A stretch of 64,000 nucleotides of DNA from Corallium rubrum (GCA_964035015.1 OZ035997.1:20459063-20523062), one strand, 5' to 3'; shown: positions 31,792-42,985, numbered from the stretch's first letter. The notes: a model not told the origin generated them from the sequence alone. Program-made: numbers and translations.

Positions 31792-32135
31792 CTTGTCAAA
31801 CGTTTACTGTAAAGTGTATAAATGAAAGTTGGTTACCATAACTTATATAAGTCGAGTGCCAAAATACTTGGAGAGCTGTCGGTTGTGATGACGTATGCAT
31901 AAATAGTCGGTTATAACGTAATAAAAACCGGGGGTTGAGTGACAACTAGGGTTTAGGGGATGGATAAGAGCTAGGGTTACTCCGGCCCAAAGGAGCCTGA
32001 GAAATAATGACGTATGGATAATGAGATTAGGGTTAGAGGGTCCCAAAGGAGCCTGAGAATGAATAAATAATAAGTTGAATATTTAATGAGGCGGCATCCC
32101 TTTGTGGTCTATATGGGGAGGTATCACTACTTTGG

Positions 32136-32394
32136 GTCTTTTTGAGAAAAATCATAATATATCTTATCAGCCGAAAATTTCAACTTCATGGACTATTTTT
32201 GCTGTCAAAGTTACCGGATGTGATGTCACAAGAGGCATTTTTGTAGCAAGTAACAAAAGAAAATTGGTTGGAAATGCCTCTTGTGACATCACATCCGGTA
32301 ACTTTGACAGCAAAAATAGTCCATGAAGATGAAATTTTCGGCTGACAAGATATATTATCATTTTGCTCAGGAAGACCCAAATATTACGACTTTA
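32136..32394. mobile_element. MITE-A right part, split copy
   Basis: Begins GGGTCTTTTTGAG, where the left fragment at 19,136-19,180 stops, and runs to the right TTAA. Preceded by about 42 bp (32,094-32,135) of unknown sequence. Confidence 0.75.
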
Positions 32395-32454
32395 AAGCAA
32401 ACGTATAATATATCAAAATCTACAATATTTTTCAAAATCGCTTTGTTTCGGTCC

Positions 32455-32541
32455 GCTCCAGTGACTCAGTTGGTTAGCGCATCGTACTTATAGGCAGTAT
32501 GCGAAATGCGAAGGTCGAGGGTTCGAGCCCCTCCTGGAGCA
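32455..32541 (+). tRNA. tRNA-Ile(UAU)
   Basis: 87 nt with GTGACTCAG (one A-box change); other arms and the 13-nt intron are normal. Confidence 0.85.
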
Positions 32542-32737
32542 ATAATTTGTCTTCTTTTTTTTATATAGTTTAAAGAAAGGACATTTCCAGATATGCTTTA
32601 TCAACGCAACGCATTTCTTGTATTTTTAATTTAGATATCTAGAAATAGAATTTTCATATCGACGTAATTTTTTTGTGTGCAAAGTTTAGATTTTTTTAGT
32701 GATAGTTAGGTAGTCTTAGGTGTGGATAAACGTTTTC

Positions 32738-32811
32738 AGCACGGTGGCGCAGTCGAAGCGTGCTGGGCCCATAACCGGCCAGAGGATTGAGGATCGAAAC
32801 GATCTCCTGCA
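32738..32811 (+). pseudogene. iMet-like variant (CCGG arm)
   Basis: AGCACGG start; T stem is lost (GAGGATTGAGGATCG). Confidence 0.7.
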
Positions 32812-32994
32812 AATGCTATACTGACTGTGAAATCCTGCTATTTTGAAATAGTTTTACTGCTTAAAAAAAGTTAAAACGAGGCAAAAATAATAATTCGAGA
32901 TTCAGGAAGCTGACAAAGTCAATTTGTTTGTTTAAAGCAAACGTATAATATATCAAAATCTGTAATATTTGTCAAAATCGCTACGTGTCGGTCC

Positions 32995-33083
32995 GCTCCA
33001 GTGACTCAGTCGGTTAGCGCGTCGTACTTATAGACAGTACGCGAAATGCGAAGGTCGAGGGTGTTCGAGCCCCTCCTGGAGCA
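32995..33083 (+). pseudogene. tRNA-Ile(UAU) with GT insertion in the T arm
   Basis: Same GGGTGTTCGAGC defect as the 18,116 copy, which suggests they were sister units before the 13-kb block arrived. Confidence 0.7.
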
Positions 33084-33103
33084 GTAATTTTTGTTCTTTT
33101 TGC

Positions 33104-33798
33104 TGCCGAGCGTCAGGGAGGCAGCTCACTAATCTTGACATGGGTGATCTGTGCCTCATGTCCAGGCCTCTTTGCCGAGCTATGTATAGTTTACACTATT
33201 TCACACTGCAACAATATCGCATCGCTATTTATAAAGGTATGGGGAGAAACTTCGCCTCCCTACCCTTTCTGTAGCTTTCAATTCCATGCTTATGTACACT
33301 ACCAGGAGACCATTGTTGGGCTCATATACCCCAATCCTTACACCCCAATTCTTCTCCCTTAAAACAAGAGACCACTAATGGTCTACTGTTGAAGCCTATA
33401 AGTTATGTTAACTCAATCATTGATAATAATTACATTACGGGATCGACAACGGACACCTAATTCCAAAACTAAACCCACCTAAAAAGAGATTATTGGTTTT
33501 CTGTAAAGTTGGGCACAGACTGTGTCGTTTACTATTGCTAAATTGCAGATAGAATATGGCGCTCAGTCCCTAGCTCTGCGTGCCGAAGACACCTCTAGGC
33601 TTAAACCCTATATGCCAATCGTTAATACTTTTATATAGAGCAGTCCATTTAGTTGAAATAGCTAGCCGCGGTGAACGAGACGATATATGCGGCAATGTTT
33701 TCGTCTGTAGGAAAACCCAGAAAAGTTGAAGATGGCAATTTCAGCGGGATCATTTTCTTAATCTAAACAATTGTGGTTTAGGGTGATAAGTGGGTAGA
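33104..33798. other. No gene recognised
   Basis: Array homology stops abruptly after the last tRNA-Ile terminator. No supported frame or repeat in this stretch. Confidence 0.4.
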
Positions 33799-34160
33799 AA
33801 CATAGCGATTTTAAAAGAATATTGTAGATTTTGATATATTATACGTTTGCTTTAAACAAACAAATTGACTTTGCCAACTTGCTAAGTCTCGAATTATTAT
33901 TTTTTGCCTCGTTTTAACTTTTTTATGCAGTAAAACTATTTCAAATAACAGGATTTCACAGTCAGTATAGCATTTGCAGGAGATAGTTTCGATCCATCAG
34001 CCTCTGGCCGGTTATGGGCCAAGCACGCTTCGACTGCGCCACCGTGCTGAACACGTTTATCCACACCTAAGACTATACCTAACTATCACTAAAAAAAATC
34101 TAAACTTTGCACACAAAAAAATTACGTCGATATGAAAATTCTATTTCTAGATATCTAAAT
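33799..34160 (-). repeat. Inverted partial array unit
   Basis: A unit in reverse orientation. It is cut where a tRNA-Ile would begin and keeps the spacer and an iMet-like variant (34,048-33,975, minus strand, CCGG arm). Confidence 0.85.
33975..34048 (-). pseudogene. iMet-like variant (CCGG arm), reversed copy
   Basis: AGCACGG start, CATAACCGGCCAG arm and AAACTATC T stem; same class as the 14,580 copy. Confidence 0.7.
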
Positions 34161-34163
34161 TAA

Positions 34164-34405
34164 TTGTCCAAAATTGTCTAAATTAAACCCAAAATTGTCT
34201 ACTCGATCCAAGATTGCCCACTCAACTCAAGATTGCGCACTCGACCCAAGTTTGCCTATACTCAACCCAAGATTGCCTACTCCATCCGAGTTTGCCCACT
34301 CAACCCAAGATTGCCCACTCGACCCAAGATTGCCCACTCCATCCAAGATTGCCCACTCCATCCAAGATTGCCCACTCCACCCAAGATTGCCCACTCCACC
34401 CAAGT
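34164..34405. repeat. Minisatellite of about 20-bp units
   Basis: About twelve units of the type CCAAGATTGCCCACTC(C/G)A(C/T)C start right at the end of the inverted tRNA unit. Its open frames are artefacts. Confidence 0.85.
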
Positions 34406-34409
34406 TTTC

Positions 34410-35160
34410 CTCCCATCTTCACCATAAGAGCCGAAAGAGTTGCCTGCGAAGGAGGCTGGAAAGTCCAAAAATGTAAAATTAATTACAATAGATAGAGTAT
34501 TTACACATCTCTTCTATATTTTTTAATTATAAGATTGAAAACTACAAGTTACTAAAGCTTATCGCTTGGCATATGGCAAGGGTTTTGACAAGATATACAC
34601 ATGTATAATTCAATAATCACGCCTCTTGCTCTGATGCTCTGGCAAAACTGTCAATGTTTTGACAAATCTAGAGCTTTAATAAAATTATACAGCAATGCAC
34701 CATTGAGCCCATCACATTATTTTACAGAATTTGTAGAAGTCAAAATACACACACGCAGATAGTAGCGTCTGATCAGAATGTTGATCAATGCAAACACAAT
34801 GAACCCACACCAATATACACCTAGAAATAGAAATGAAGAAAGCAACCGTGAAATCTCCTACCAAGAAACACAGTTGACAGTTGTAGAAATTGACAAGATA
34901 AACTCTCCTCACCGAAATTATAAGAGGTTCACACGTGTGTTTAAGTTCAGACGTCGGAGGTTTAAGAACATTCACCAGTTCTTGATTCATTGCCAATTTA
35001 GAAAATCCATCGCCGTCGTGGTGTTTACAAACTTCAAACGTACGTACATGCAATTTGTCACAGCAAATCCTTCTGGCGTATGTGATGTAAGTTGTAGAAA
35101 GAAACTTCTACGTCACAAAACGTCATAAAATGGTCAACATACAAATAAACATCCCTCGAA
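34410..35160. other. No gene recognised
   Basis: AT-rich. Two overlapping frames of about 115 residues (34,778-35,128 plus; 35,053-34,712 minus) lack family features, and I do not call either. Confidence 0.35.
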
Positions 35161-35480
35161 AAATCTCGATTCCGTTGACAATTGAGCCCCGTTCACACTA
35201 TACCGGATACAACCACCACGCTCTATTCTATTAATTTATTTCACACTGGAGCTGGAACGGCACAAAAAGCTATCCGATACAAGATGTACCTCTTTCGAGA
35301 TCGGAGCGGCGCAGCGGCGTGCTGGCACAGAAATTGTGCTGGAGCAGGCGTTTGTGTGTGAACAGAAGGCCCATCCGATATATGGTTTTCGTGCCGGCAC
35401 AAAAGCTAATAACGCCGCTCACACTTTATCGAGTATAGTGTAAACAGATTCGATCGGCACCATCCGATTACATTCCTTCA
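35161..35480. repeat. Possible old MITE
   Basis: Left part CCCCGTTCACACTATACC and right part GAGTATAGTGTAAACAG form weak inverted ends around a GC-richer body with repeated GGCAC motifs. Confidence 0.35.
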
Positions 35481-37080
35481 TACCATTTTGAATAAATGCT
35501 GTAAGTACGCGCCAGAGCCGCGCGATTTCCTGAAAACGATTTCCTGAAATTGACTAGAAAACAATAAAATTTAATGGATTTTCTCTAATCGTGTTTCTTC
35601 TTCTTCTGGATTTCTTCATTTTTATAAATATAGGTTAACGCGTGTGCTTGTTTTTATTCCAGGTTGTGATAGCTAGCGTTTTAATCATCAGTTTAGATTT
35701 TGATTCCCTGCTGCGCGGCCCTCATAAAATCAAATGAATTAAATATTAATGAATATCGTACTGACCTTTTCTCAGTTTCCTGACGAAAGAGCGGGAATGT
35801 GGGATACAGAACTGCACTGAACGACGGACAGCATTCAACATCTATATATTACACGTGTTGACGTTTGAGTAACCACAGAATTGTCAGATATTCTGTTGTG
35901 ATTTGGTCAAATCGATATCTATATAGGTATGTTTTAGTAATTCTGTTGGTATCAAGAATCGTATATGTGATTGTTAATAGTATTATTTTAATAGGGTGCA
36001 TTAATATCAGTTCTTATATTAGCCGGTTTGAAATCGTAGAATCAACTCAGCTGATATCGTGACTCGATTTTCTTGATTCCTAATTGTTATTTTCGATAGT
36101 AGTACACTATAGTATCATAGTATCATACACTAGATACAGTTTCGCCGATCTTTTATTAGATATTATATCTTGCAGACCTGTAGTGTTGTCGTGAAACCGG
36201 AACAGATTGTCACGTTGACTTTTACATAGCTAGAGTGAACCACGGTTTAGCTGTTAGTTACACTATGAACCAATTTTATTCTGTCTTTTACGTAATAAGA
36301 CTATCCATATCCTTCGAACATATTGGAACAAATCAGTTAAGTCAACGGCACTGAGCCATGTTGTAACAGTATTAAAGACGAACTTATATTTAGCCATGGC
36401 TGAAAGTATAAAGTATAATATATTAAATATAACTTTAGCAGGCTTATCATAGAATGTTTCTTCGTAAGAAGGCATGCATACATTTTATGAAGCCGCGGCG
36501 ACAAGCTTGTCGGCAATCAATGCTGGAGCAAGTTGTCATGATCACAGTAACCTGTTGTCACAACAATTTATAACTCGAGCGAATAACTTGTTCCAGGGTA
36601 GACGTTTTCTTAGAATATTATTTGACCCGGCAAACGATTTTAAATGAGATTTTAGTGCATTCCTTCTCCTTCAAAGTTATATACTACCGTGAGGCGGAGT
36701 TGAATAAAATCGGCGTTTGTTGCAGCTAGCCATGGTTAAGATAATGGCGTGGCGATATAGCGAAATTCAAATACTCAAGATAATCTGGCCGTGCATATGG
36801 CCATGGAGCATAAAATATAGACTACAACAGTCAGAATATTAAAAGCCGTAGTGTGATGATAGCCAGAGATATAAACCAGTGAGTGTGGCGTAAAATGTTC
36901 TGAGTAAAACTTGATACATAAAAACACACAGATTAAATAACAGATCTACACTACAGTACTAGCAGCCTGTTACAAGTTTTCATTTTCAACCAGCTGAGAG
37001 TAAACAAACGCGGAACGAAAGCGGCCGGAACTGGAAGAAAGGGTCAATGGACTCACGGTCTGAAAAAGTCATATCAAGCG
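35481..37080. other. No gene recognised
   Basis: Unique AT-rich sequence; no frame with recognisable features. Confidence 0.4.
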
Positions 37081-37102
37081 TGGCGGAACCAAGGGAGCTA
37101 GG

Positions 37103-37128
37103 GGAGGGGGGGGGGGGGGAGGGGCTAT
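37103..37128. repeat. G-run
   Basis: Long guanine run (GAGGGGGGGGGGGGGGAGGGG type), a possible G-quadruplex. Confidence 0.7.
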
Positions 37129-37269
37129 ATAGACAGTTCATCCATTCACAGCAACAGGAGGGCCTGTTCGTGGACATAATCAGGTTTTCGTTCTTTTAAT
37201 ATACAAGAAAGAAACAACGACGCTCAAAGTGCTGAATTATCAAATCAAAGAATATGAGCGGCCTATATA

Positions 37270-37324
37270 ATCTTATTTATTTATTTATTTATTTATTTAT
37301 TTTTTTATTTTTTTATTTTTCTAT

Positions 37325-37371
<47 letters not shown>

Positions 37372-37387
37372 TTTTTTATTTTTCTAT

Positions 37388-37450
<63 letters not shown>
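37270..37450. repeat. (TTTA)n microsatellite
   Basis: About 180 bp of TTTA with short TTTTTATTTTTC interruptions. Confidence 0.95.
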
Positions 37451-37451
<1 letters not shown>

Positions 37452-37601
37452 TTTTCTTTAAACACGGTAGTTTATCAACATTGAAAAAAATTAAAATGTA
37501 ACTAAAATAAAAATACATTGTTGCTTTTTTTGCTTCTAATATTTTATATAATATTTTATAATATTTTTATTATTTACATGCTTTTGTAACTAATTTGTAA
37601 T

Positions 37602-37662
37602 GTTTACAACACGAGCGGCCGTGTTGTATATTCAATACAACAAGGACGCGAGTGTTGTAAAC
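37602..37662. repeat. Short foldback sequence
   Basis: GTTTACAACACGAGCGG with imperfect complement ending GTTGTAAAC. A second hairpin follows at 37,710-37,784 (GCTAATTAGTTACAAGCACT). Confidence 0.65.
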
Positions 37663-37789
37663 AACTTGTGAAATGAATGAATAGTAAAAATCCCTTTGGG
37701 ATATTGAGATGCTAATTAGTTACAAGCACTAGGGGTTGTATCAGAAGAGTATACATCCACTAGTGGTTGTAACTAATTAGCATCATTGG

Positions 37790-38300
37790 TTTTAGTTTGT
37801 ATGGGGTTTACAGGGGTATACATGTGACGTAATTTCTGAAATTGGATTGGCTGCAAAACTCATGAATTAGTAATGAATTTCACAAATCTAATTACTAACT
37901 ACTTCTATGATATTTATACTAACAATATAAAATTATGGTATAAAATTACAAACTACATCGAATTATCTACTTATAAAAATTAAATGGGGTAAAATACTAC
38001 TACTATATGTATTTACATGGTTAATAACTTAAATGTGATAAAATTTTGCTGTTTTCATCACTCTTAATTTGTTCTTAAAATCATTGTAATCATCCTAATC
38101 GCCTGATGAATTGTGTCATGCTCTCTAAGCATGTATTCGTTCGTCATCATCTGACATCTTGCAGTTGAACGTACACTACTTTTGCGGCGTATGTAAACAT
38201 TGTTTCTTGTAGAATTATCAGGAGATACAGATTTTTCAAAATATCAACTTTGCAATTTTTTATTTCCCCATATAATCGTATCCCAGGCTACGACGCCACG
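37790..38300. other. No gene recognised
   Basis: AT-rich intergenic sequence. Confidence 0.4.
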
Positions 38301-38314
38301 AAGTGATCACCAAA

Positions 38315-38632
38315 CATTGAACTCTAAGTAAACTGGAACGATAACTCCATAAGACTGGCCCTATGATTGGGTGAAGTCAAACTTCCGGCCGCTGGGGGCA
38401 GCCATGCACGTCACACGTCACCAGAACGTATGAAGTGGCACAATGAAAAACTGAAAACTCGCTGCAAAAATCAACCAGAAAACTCATAATTTATTATGCC
38501 TAAAGGTTTTTAGAGATGATGCTATAAAGTAAAAGGGACTAGGATTGACGTGCATGGCAGTCCCCATGTCCGCCATTTTTGGCTTCATGATACGCCATCG
38601 AGTTATCGTTCCAGTTTACTTAGAGTTCAATG
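38315..38632. mobile_element. 318-bp MITE with 8-bp target duplication
   Basis: Ends CATTGAACTCTAAGTAAACT and exact complement. TCACCAAA flanks both sides (38,307-38,314; 38,633-38,640). CA...TG ends and 8-bp duplication fit hAT or P-type transposons. Confidence 0.88.
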
Positions 38633-38640
38633 TCACCAAA

Positions 38641-38930
38641 CGTCGTGTCGCTGTTTCCATATGATCGCTGTCGCGGGCAACATCCGGTGAGGAATCATTT
38701 AATGGTCCGCAACGTATGCTGGGATGCATACTGATCGCCAAGATCGCTGATAGCAAAATTACTGTTTTCACATAAAACGCAACGATCGCCGAGATAGAAC
38801 ATTTTCTATCTGCGATCATCGAGTTCATTTTTGAGCGATTGTGGCGATTATATGTAAACCTGCAGACTTTATGTGGAAACATGCAGTGATGGAAATACAC
38901 CATATCAGGAACAATTGTTTTTACCTTATG
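38641..38930. repeat. Diffuse inverted repeats with GATCG motifs
   Basis: Several complementary GATCGC/GCGATC stretches and TTTCCATATG/CATATAATCG-like arms suggest an old foldback; boundaries unclear. Confidence 0.35.
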
Positions 38931-39091
38931 AATAAGAACCTGTTAAGAACCTATCATTCTGATCTCACTACACACCCAACATGTAGTTGGAAATTATGTC
39001 ATAATTAGGAATGAACAGTAAGATTGCGCGACAAGAAACAGTCAGATCACCAGACGCGCGCGACAGCGGAGCCAATAGGAATTGAGTGTGA

Positions 39092-39388
39092 CCATAGATA
39101 ATGGAGCGGAACTGGATAGGAAACTTACGAAACCGGAAACGATGTTTGCACAACTTGCTATGGTAATTCTACGCTTATAAGCGAGCAATGCACCTAACGG
39201 GTGGTCCCACATGGCTAAAATCAGACACTGCTGAACTTAAGTGATATTACACTTTTCTCTAATTTCAGCAATAGGTGCATTAGCTGCTTATAAGTGTGTA
39301 ATTACCATAGCAAGTTGTGCAAACAACGTTTCCGGTTCTTTAACCTCGTTTGAAGTTTCCTATCCAGTTCCCCTTCCATTATCTATGG
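39092..39388. mobile_element. MITE-B copy 1 (297 bp)
   Basis: Ends CCATAGATAATGG and complement. 5-bp duplication TGTGA on both sides. Interior nearly the same as copy 2 at 41,878. Confidence 0.88.
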
Positions 39389-39679
39389 TGTGATTGAATA
39401 TATAGACATGTTATGCATGTGCTGAGAGAGTATTCGAGACGAGACTTCAAGATGAGCGAAGCGAGTATGTAAATAATAAATATTTGTTCAATTTTCGAGT
39501 TTACATCAGTGACTTTTCGTAAGTGCGTACTCCGAAGGCGAGTAATTTGTGAAAATATAAGAACCATTTCACCCTGACTTGGAAAAATATGGGTTCTTTT
39601 ATGCGGGTTTTATGCAGGTTTTTACTGTATTTTTATATTTAGATTGCAGGCCATTCCAAACATTAACTTCTGTAAAACA

Positions 39680-40035
39680 GGGCAGCGCGGGTGGCGTGCC
39701 AATAAGCTCGTTGCCTCTCACCGAAACGTTAAGCCCGGTTAGACCGTGTTAACTATACTTGGCCGATGGGTGATTGCTTGGGCGGATGACCCCGTTGTTG
39801 ACCTTAGAACTCATGTGAGTAGAGTTGTAGTTGATCTCTCCTGTGCTTCGAGGGGTTTTCACCGGATTCTCCGGTTTTCCTCCCTCCGTAAAATCAACAC
39901 CTAACATCTTAGCTGTGATCCGTGGTCTGAACTGTGTCGTATGGCGGCTGCCACGTTGATCTGCGTCCTTCGTAATTCAGCCACTGGCTGCGAGAAAGGA
40001 TGATTAGCTCCCAGTCCTTTATCCTTAAAACACTC
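39680..40035 (+). repeat. SINE-like repeat
   Basis: GC-richer block with GGGGTTTTCACCGGATTCTC and CCGGTTTTCCTCCCTCCGTA, motifs I associate with SINE-type repeats of marine invertebrates. Ends about 90 bp before a death-domain gene. Head and tail not firmly defined. Confidence 0.35.
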
Positions 40036-40124
40036 TTTCAAACAAATGAGTTGATTTTAGTCACACACTCACTAACTCACTAAGTTACTCATTCCTATTT
40101 TATTATTACTAGTTTTTTGAAATC

Positions 40125-40541
40125 ATGAGTAGAACTGTAGAAGAAGCTCATCTTAACGATCTTGATTTGTCAACAAGACAAGCACTTTGCAAGAAGTTGG
40201 ATATAATAGATAATGCGACAGGAGGAGATTTTAACACTCTTGGGGCTCATTTGAATATGAGCTCAGATGACCTAACCCTGGTCGGGCAACAACCAAAACC
40301 AACAGAAAGTATACTGAGATGGTGGGAGCGTAAACCTGAAGCAACAATTTCCAGGCTGCGAAAGGTATTGCTGGATATGGACCGTCTTGATTGCGTTGCT
40401 ATTCTAGATAAGAAAAGTACAAAAACAGGTATGATGCCTTCCAGCTTTAAAGTCTCTTATTACTCGATTTCTTTTTGCATCTTCCCAAGGCACGGAGTTT
40501 CAACCAAATTTCTATACACGACTCTATACGTAAAGTGCTAG
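40125..40541 (+). CDS. Death-domain protein, MyD88/IRAK-like domain
   Basis: The frame begins MSRTVEEAHLNDLDLSTRQA after an in-frame stop. Residues about 12-95 form a death domain: DFNTLGAHLNMSSDDL, then ESILRWWERKPEATISRLRK and MDRLDCVAIL. Death domains mediate homotypic assembly, as in the Myddosome. A donor (G|GTATGA at 40,428/40,429) closes the domain; read through, the frame ends at 40,541 after a low-complexity tail. The phase of this donor does not match the exon at 43,636, so I treat this as a separate gene or as joined by an unseen exon. No TIR or kinase domain seen. Confidence 0.65.
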   Translation: MSRTVEEAHLNDLDLSTRQALCKKLDIIDNATGGDFNTLGAHLNMSSDDLTLVGQQPKPTESILRWWERKPEATISRLRKVLLDMDRLDCVAILDKKSTKTGMMPSSFKVSYYSISFCIFPRHGVSTKFLYTTLYVKC

Positions 40542-40837
40542 ATCACACTACATGTTTTTACACTTATTTGCACTGTTTTCTGATCATGGACAAATTTGAC
40601 TTTTTATACGATTAGAAACAACAGAGTTGTAAAAATAAGAACAATATTATTGGAAGTATCCAAATCAGTCTTCTAATAATTGTACCAAAATCCAAAGACG
40701 TATACGTATATTATCTTTGATTCTGTATTAGGCGGCGTTCAGATTGCTGAGTGACCATGCCCAGTGCCCAGGAACGGGCACTAAATGCACAGGTGCTAAA
40801 TGCACAGGTGCTAAATGCACAGGTGTTCAGGCCGTAT

Positions 40838-40891
<54 letters not shown>
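40838..40891. repeat. (TA)n microsatellite
   Basis: About 54 bp of TA; preceded by three copies of GTGCTAAATGCACAG. Confidence 0.95.
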
Positions 40892-40892
<1 letters not shown>

Positions 40893-41470
40893 CCATGGAT
40901 TGTAAAAGGACTGCATGGGAAACTTTTCATGAGCCTTTTCATTGGTTAAATCGCATTTCCTCAGTTTGCAAAATGGATCAAACCTAGTTGCAAATCGTGA
41001 TGTCACGAATGGCGTGAGTATGCTTGTTTTACTGAGGTTTTTAAGTGAACTTTTCTTCAAATTCTTCATGTTCTCATATTCAGATGACTATGTTGACGTT
41101 TCAAATGATTTTATCGCCTTACAAACCTGACTAAGCCACAATCGAGCATTCGAGGTGGACATTGTTGATCTTTGTTTTGATGTTTTCTGTTGTTTCAAAG
41201 AAGCTGGCGTCCCTAAATAGTACTTTGTTTTGCTTGGAATTTGAGATGCATATTTTAACTAGTAAATCTTGATATTTTCTTTTAAAATGAGTAAGAATAG
41301 ACGGGCATTTTATCGTGTTGTGGCTTTGTCGTATTTACAAGCAGTTCGATTTTCATTTTAAGTTGTATTAATCCTAAACTTTGAATATACAAGGGGTTTT
41401 TAAGCTTGTCAATTTCAACCAGGTTGTTATGCTCACGCCATCAAGTTTCCTATTCAGTCTTTTTACTATC

Positions 41471-42371
41471 CACGATCGGAAATCGCATTAGAAAATCGGC
41501 CACTTTCATGGGCAGTTCGCAGTCCACGTGCGTGCTGGCTCAAGTGAGTTGTCGGCCGTGTATTGATGACGTTTACGCGCAAGATATTCGTTCTACGCAA
41601 TTGCGTAGCTAATACAGGTCAGTCGATATTTCTCGAGCCTCGACAGCCGCCATTTCCAATCGTGCATGATATAACTTAGCCTGCGTAGTTGGCGGTATTA
41701 GGGAGTCCGGGCACGGGTGGTAGGCGGGCTTTAATTAACTTTGTCACTCGATTAAAATATCCACCAATCAGAACATTGCGTACCGTCCAAATTTTGGACC
41801 CATGCATCGGCAGATTTCAGTGGGATTCACCTCCCGCGCTCCCCAGAGAGCATGCTCGCAGGCTATACCATAGATAATGGAAAGGGAACTGGATAGGAAA
41901 CTTACGAAACTGGAAACGATGTTTGCACAACTTGTTATGGTAATTATACACTTATAAGCGGGCAATGCACCTAACAGGTGGTCCCACATGGCTAAAATCA
42001 GACACTGCTGAACTTTAGTGATACTACACTTTTGTCTAATTTCAGCAATAGGTGCATTAGACGCTTATAAGTGTGTAATTACCATAGCAAGTTGTGCAAA
42101 CAACGTTTCCGGTTCTTTAACCTCGTTTGAAGTTTCCTATCCAGTTCCCCTTCCATTATCTATGGCTATATATAACTGGACACGATCGGAAACGGCGGCT
42201 GTCGAGGCTCGCGAAATACGGGCTACCCGTATTAGCTACGCATGAGTAGAACGAATATCTTGCGTGTAAACGTCATCAATACACCGCCGACAACTCACTT
42301 GAGCCAGCACGCACGTGGACTGCGAACTGCCCCATGAAAGTGGCCGATTTTCTATGCGATTTCCGATCGTG
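41471..42371. mobile_element. Foldback element split by MITE-B
   Basis: Arms 41,471-41,615 and 42,226-42,371 are inverted copies (CACGATCGGAAATCGCAT; GCACGCACGTGGAC). MITE-B copy 2 sits between them. Confidence 0.75.
41878..42165. mobile_element. MITE-B copy 2 (288 bp)
   Basis: Same ends as the 39,092 copy; 5-bp duplication CTATA at 41,873-41,877 and 42,166-42,170. Confidence 0.88.
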
Positions 42372-42387
42372 CTGCGGGTGCTGCCCA

Positions 42388-42985
42388 AAAATGTGTGACC
42401 ATTTTCAGATTCAAAATGGCGGCATTGAAAGGTCCTTCTGCTAATGGTAGCGACCACTGCTTCGTTGATACTGTTTTCGATATTTGTGTAAATGCAAGGC
42501 GATTTTTGTCACTTTACCAAGACTGCATGAAAAGGCGTACTGAATTATTTGTCTGACCAAATAGGAATTCAGTAGAACATGATTCGAGTTTGTATAAACA
42601 AAATATTTTGCTGAGCGGCCCGAAACATTTTCATGATAAGAGACTCATTGTAGCTCTGAACTACAACATAATTACTAGACAATTAACACGTCCCAGTTGT
42701 ACGGCACGAATAATCAGCAATAAAATAAGCAACATTTTTTATGATGAAGAACACGAGAAAATCGTAAAGAAGCGAGGGTGTCTTTATCAATTAACCTTTT
42801 CTAAGTGTCGTTGTAACTCGATTTTTATTTTACTCCACCGAGTAACGACGAGTTTCTTGTGTAAAATATGCAATTTTAAATACCTGTGTCAACAGTCCGG
42901 TCCTTGGTATCGGTCAGCGACCATTACCATTAGCAGAAGGACCTATAAATGCCGCCATTTTGAAACTGAAGATGGTCACACTTTT
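42388..42985. repeat. Inverted repeat around CCATTAGCAGAAGGACC
   Basis: Arms of about 75 bp at 42,388-42,460 and 42,915-42,985. The space between holds a frame with no family resemblance. Confidence 0.65.

Larger units (their letters stand above)
25317..32093. mobile_element. Palindromic virus-derived element (inverted duplication)
   Basis: Outer ends CGCCTCATTAAATATT (25,317) and its complement (to 32,093). Arms of about 3 kb are almost identical. Centre about 28,813-29,168 is single-copy. Each arm carries, from outside in, a small gene, a packaging-ATPase gene in the other orientation, a purine/pyrimidine tract and a small hydrophobic-tail gene. The ATPase type is that of Polinton/adintovirus-like elements. 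No DNA polymerase B, protease, capsid or integrase gene is visible, so the element is defective. Confidence 0.75.
4360..33103 (+). repeat. Tandem tRNA-Ile(UAU)/tRNA-iMet array, interrupted
   Basis: Units repeat in one orientation. Each has a spacer motif (about CAAACGTATAATATATC), a tRNA-Ile, about 200 bp of AT-rich spacer, a tRNA-iMet and a tail. Short units are about 550 bp; long ones, about 850-900 bp, also carry MITE-A. The array runs to 18,541, is broken by a foldback element and then a block of about 13 kb (19,181-32,135), and resumes until 33,103. Spacer similarity between units is high, so amplification was recent or the units are homogenised. Both tRNA families carry internal A and B boxes, and Ile copies are followed at once by a T run fit for polymerase III termination. 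Confidence 0.9.

Noticed and set aside
6308-32380. Repeated ORFs of about 70 residues starting MGLPE on both strands
   Set aside because: They lie within the palindromic MITE-A and appear on both strands because the arms are mirror copies; no start context or family.
6601-33083. CRISPR-like regular repeats
   Set aside because: The regular repeats are tRNA genes and spacers of a eukaryotic tandem array, not short palindromic repeats with unique spacers; no cas genes.
34174-34495. Proline-rich repeat ORF
   Set aside because: Explained by the 20-bp minisatellite; open in three frames.
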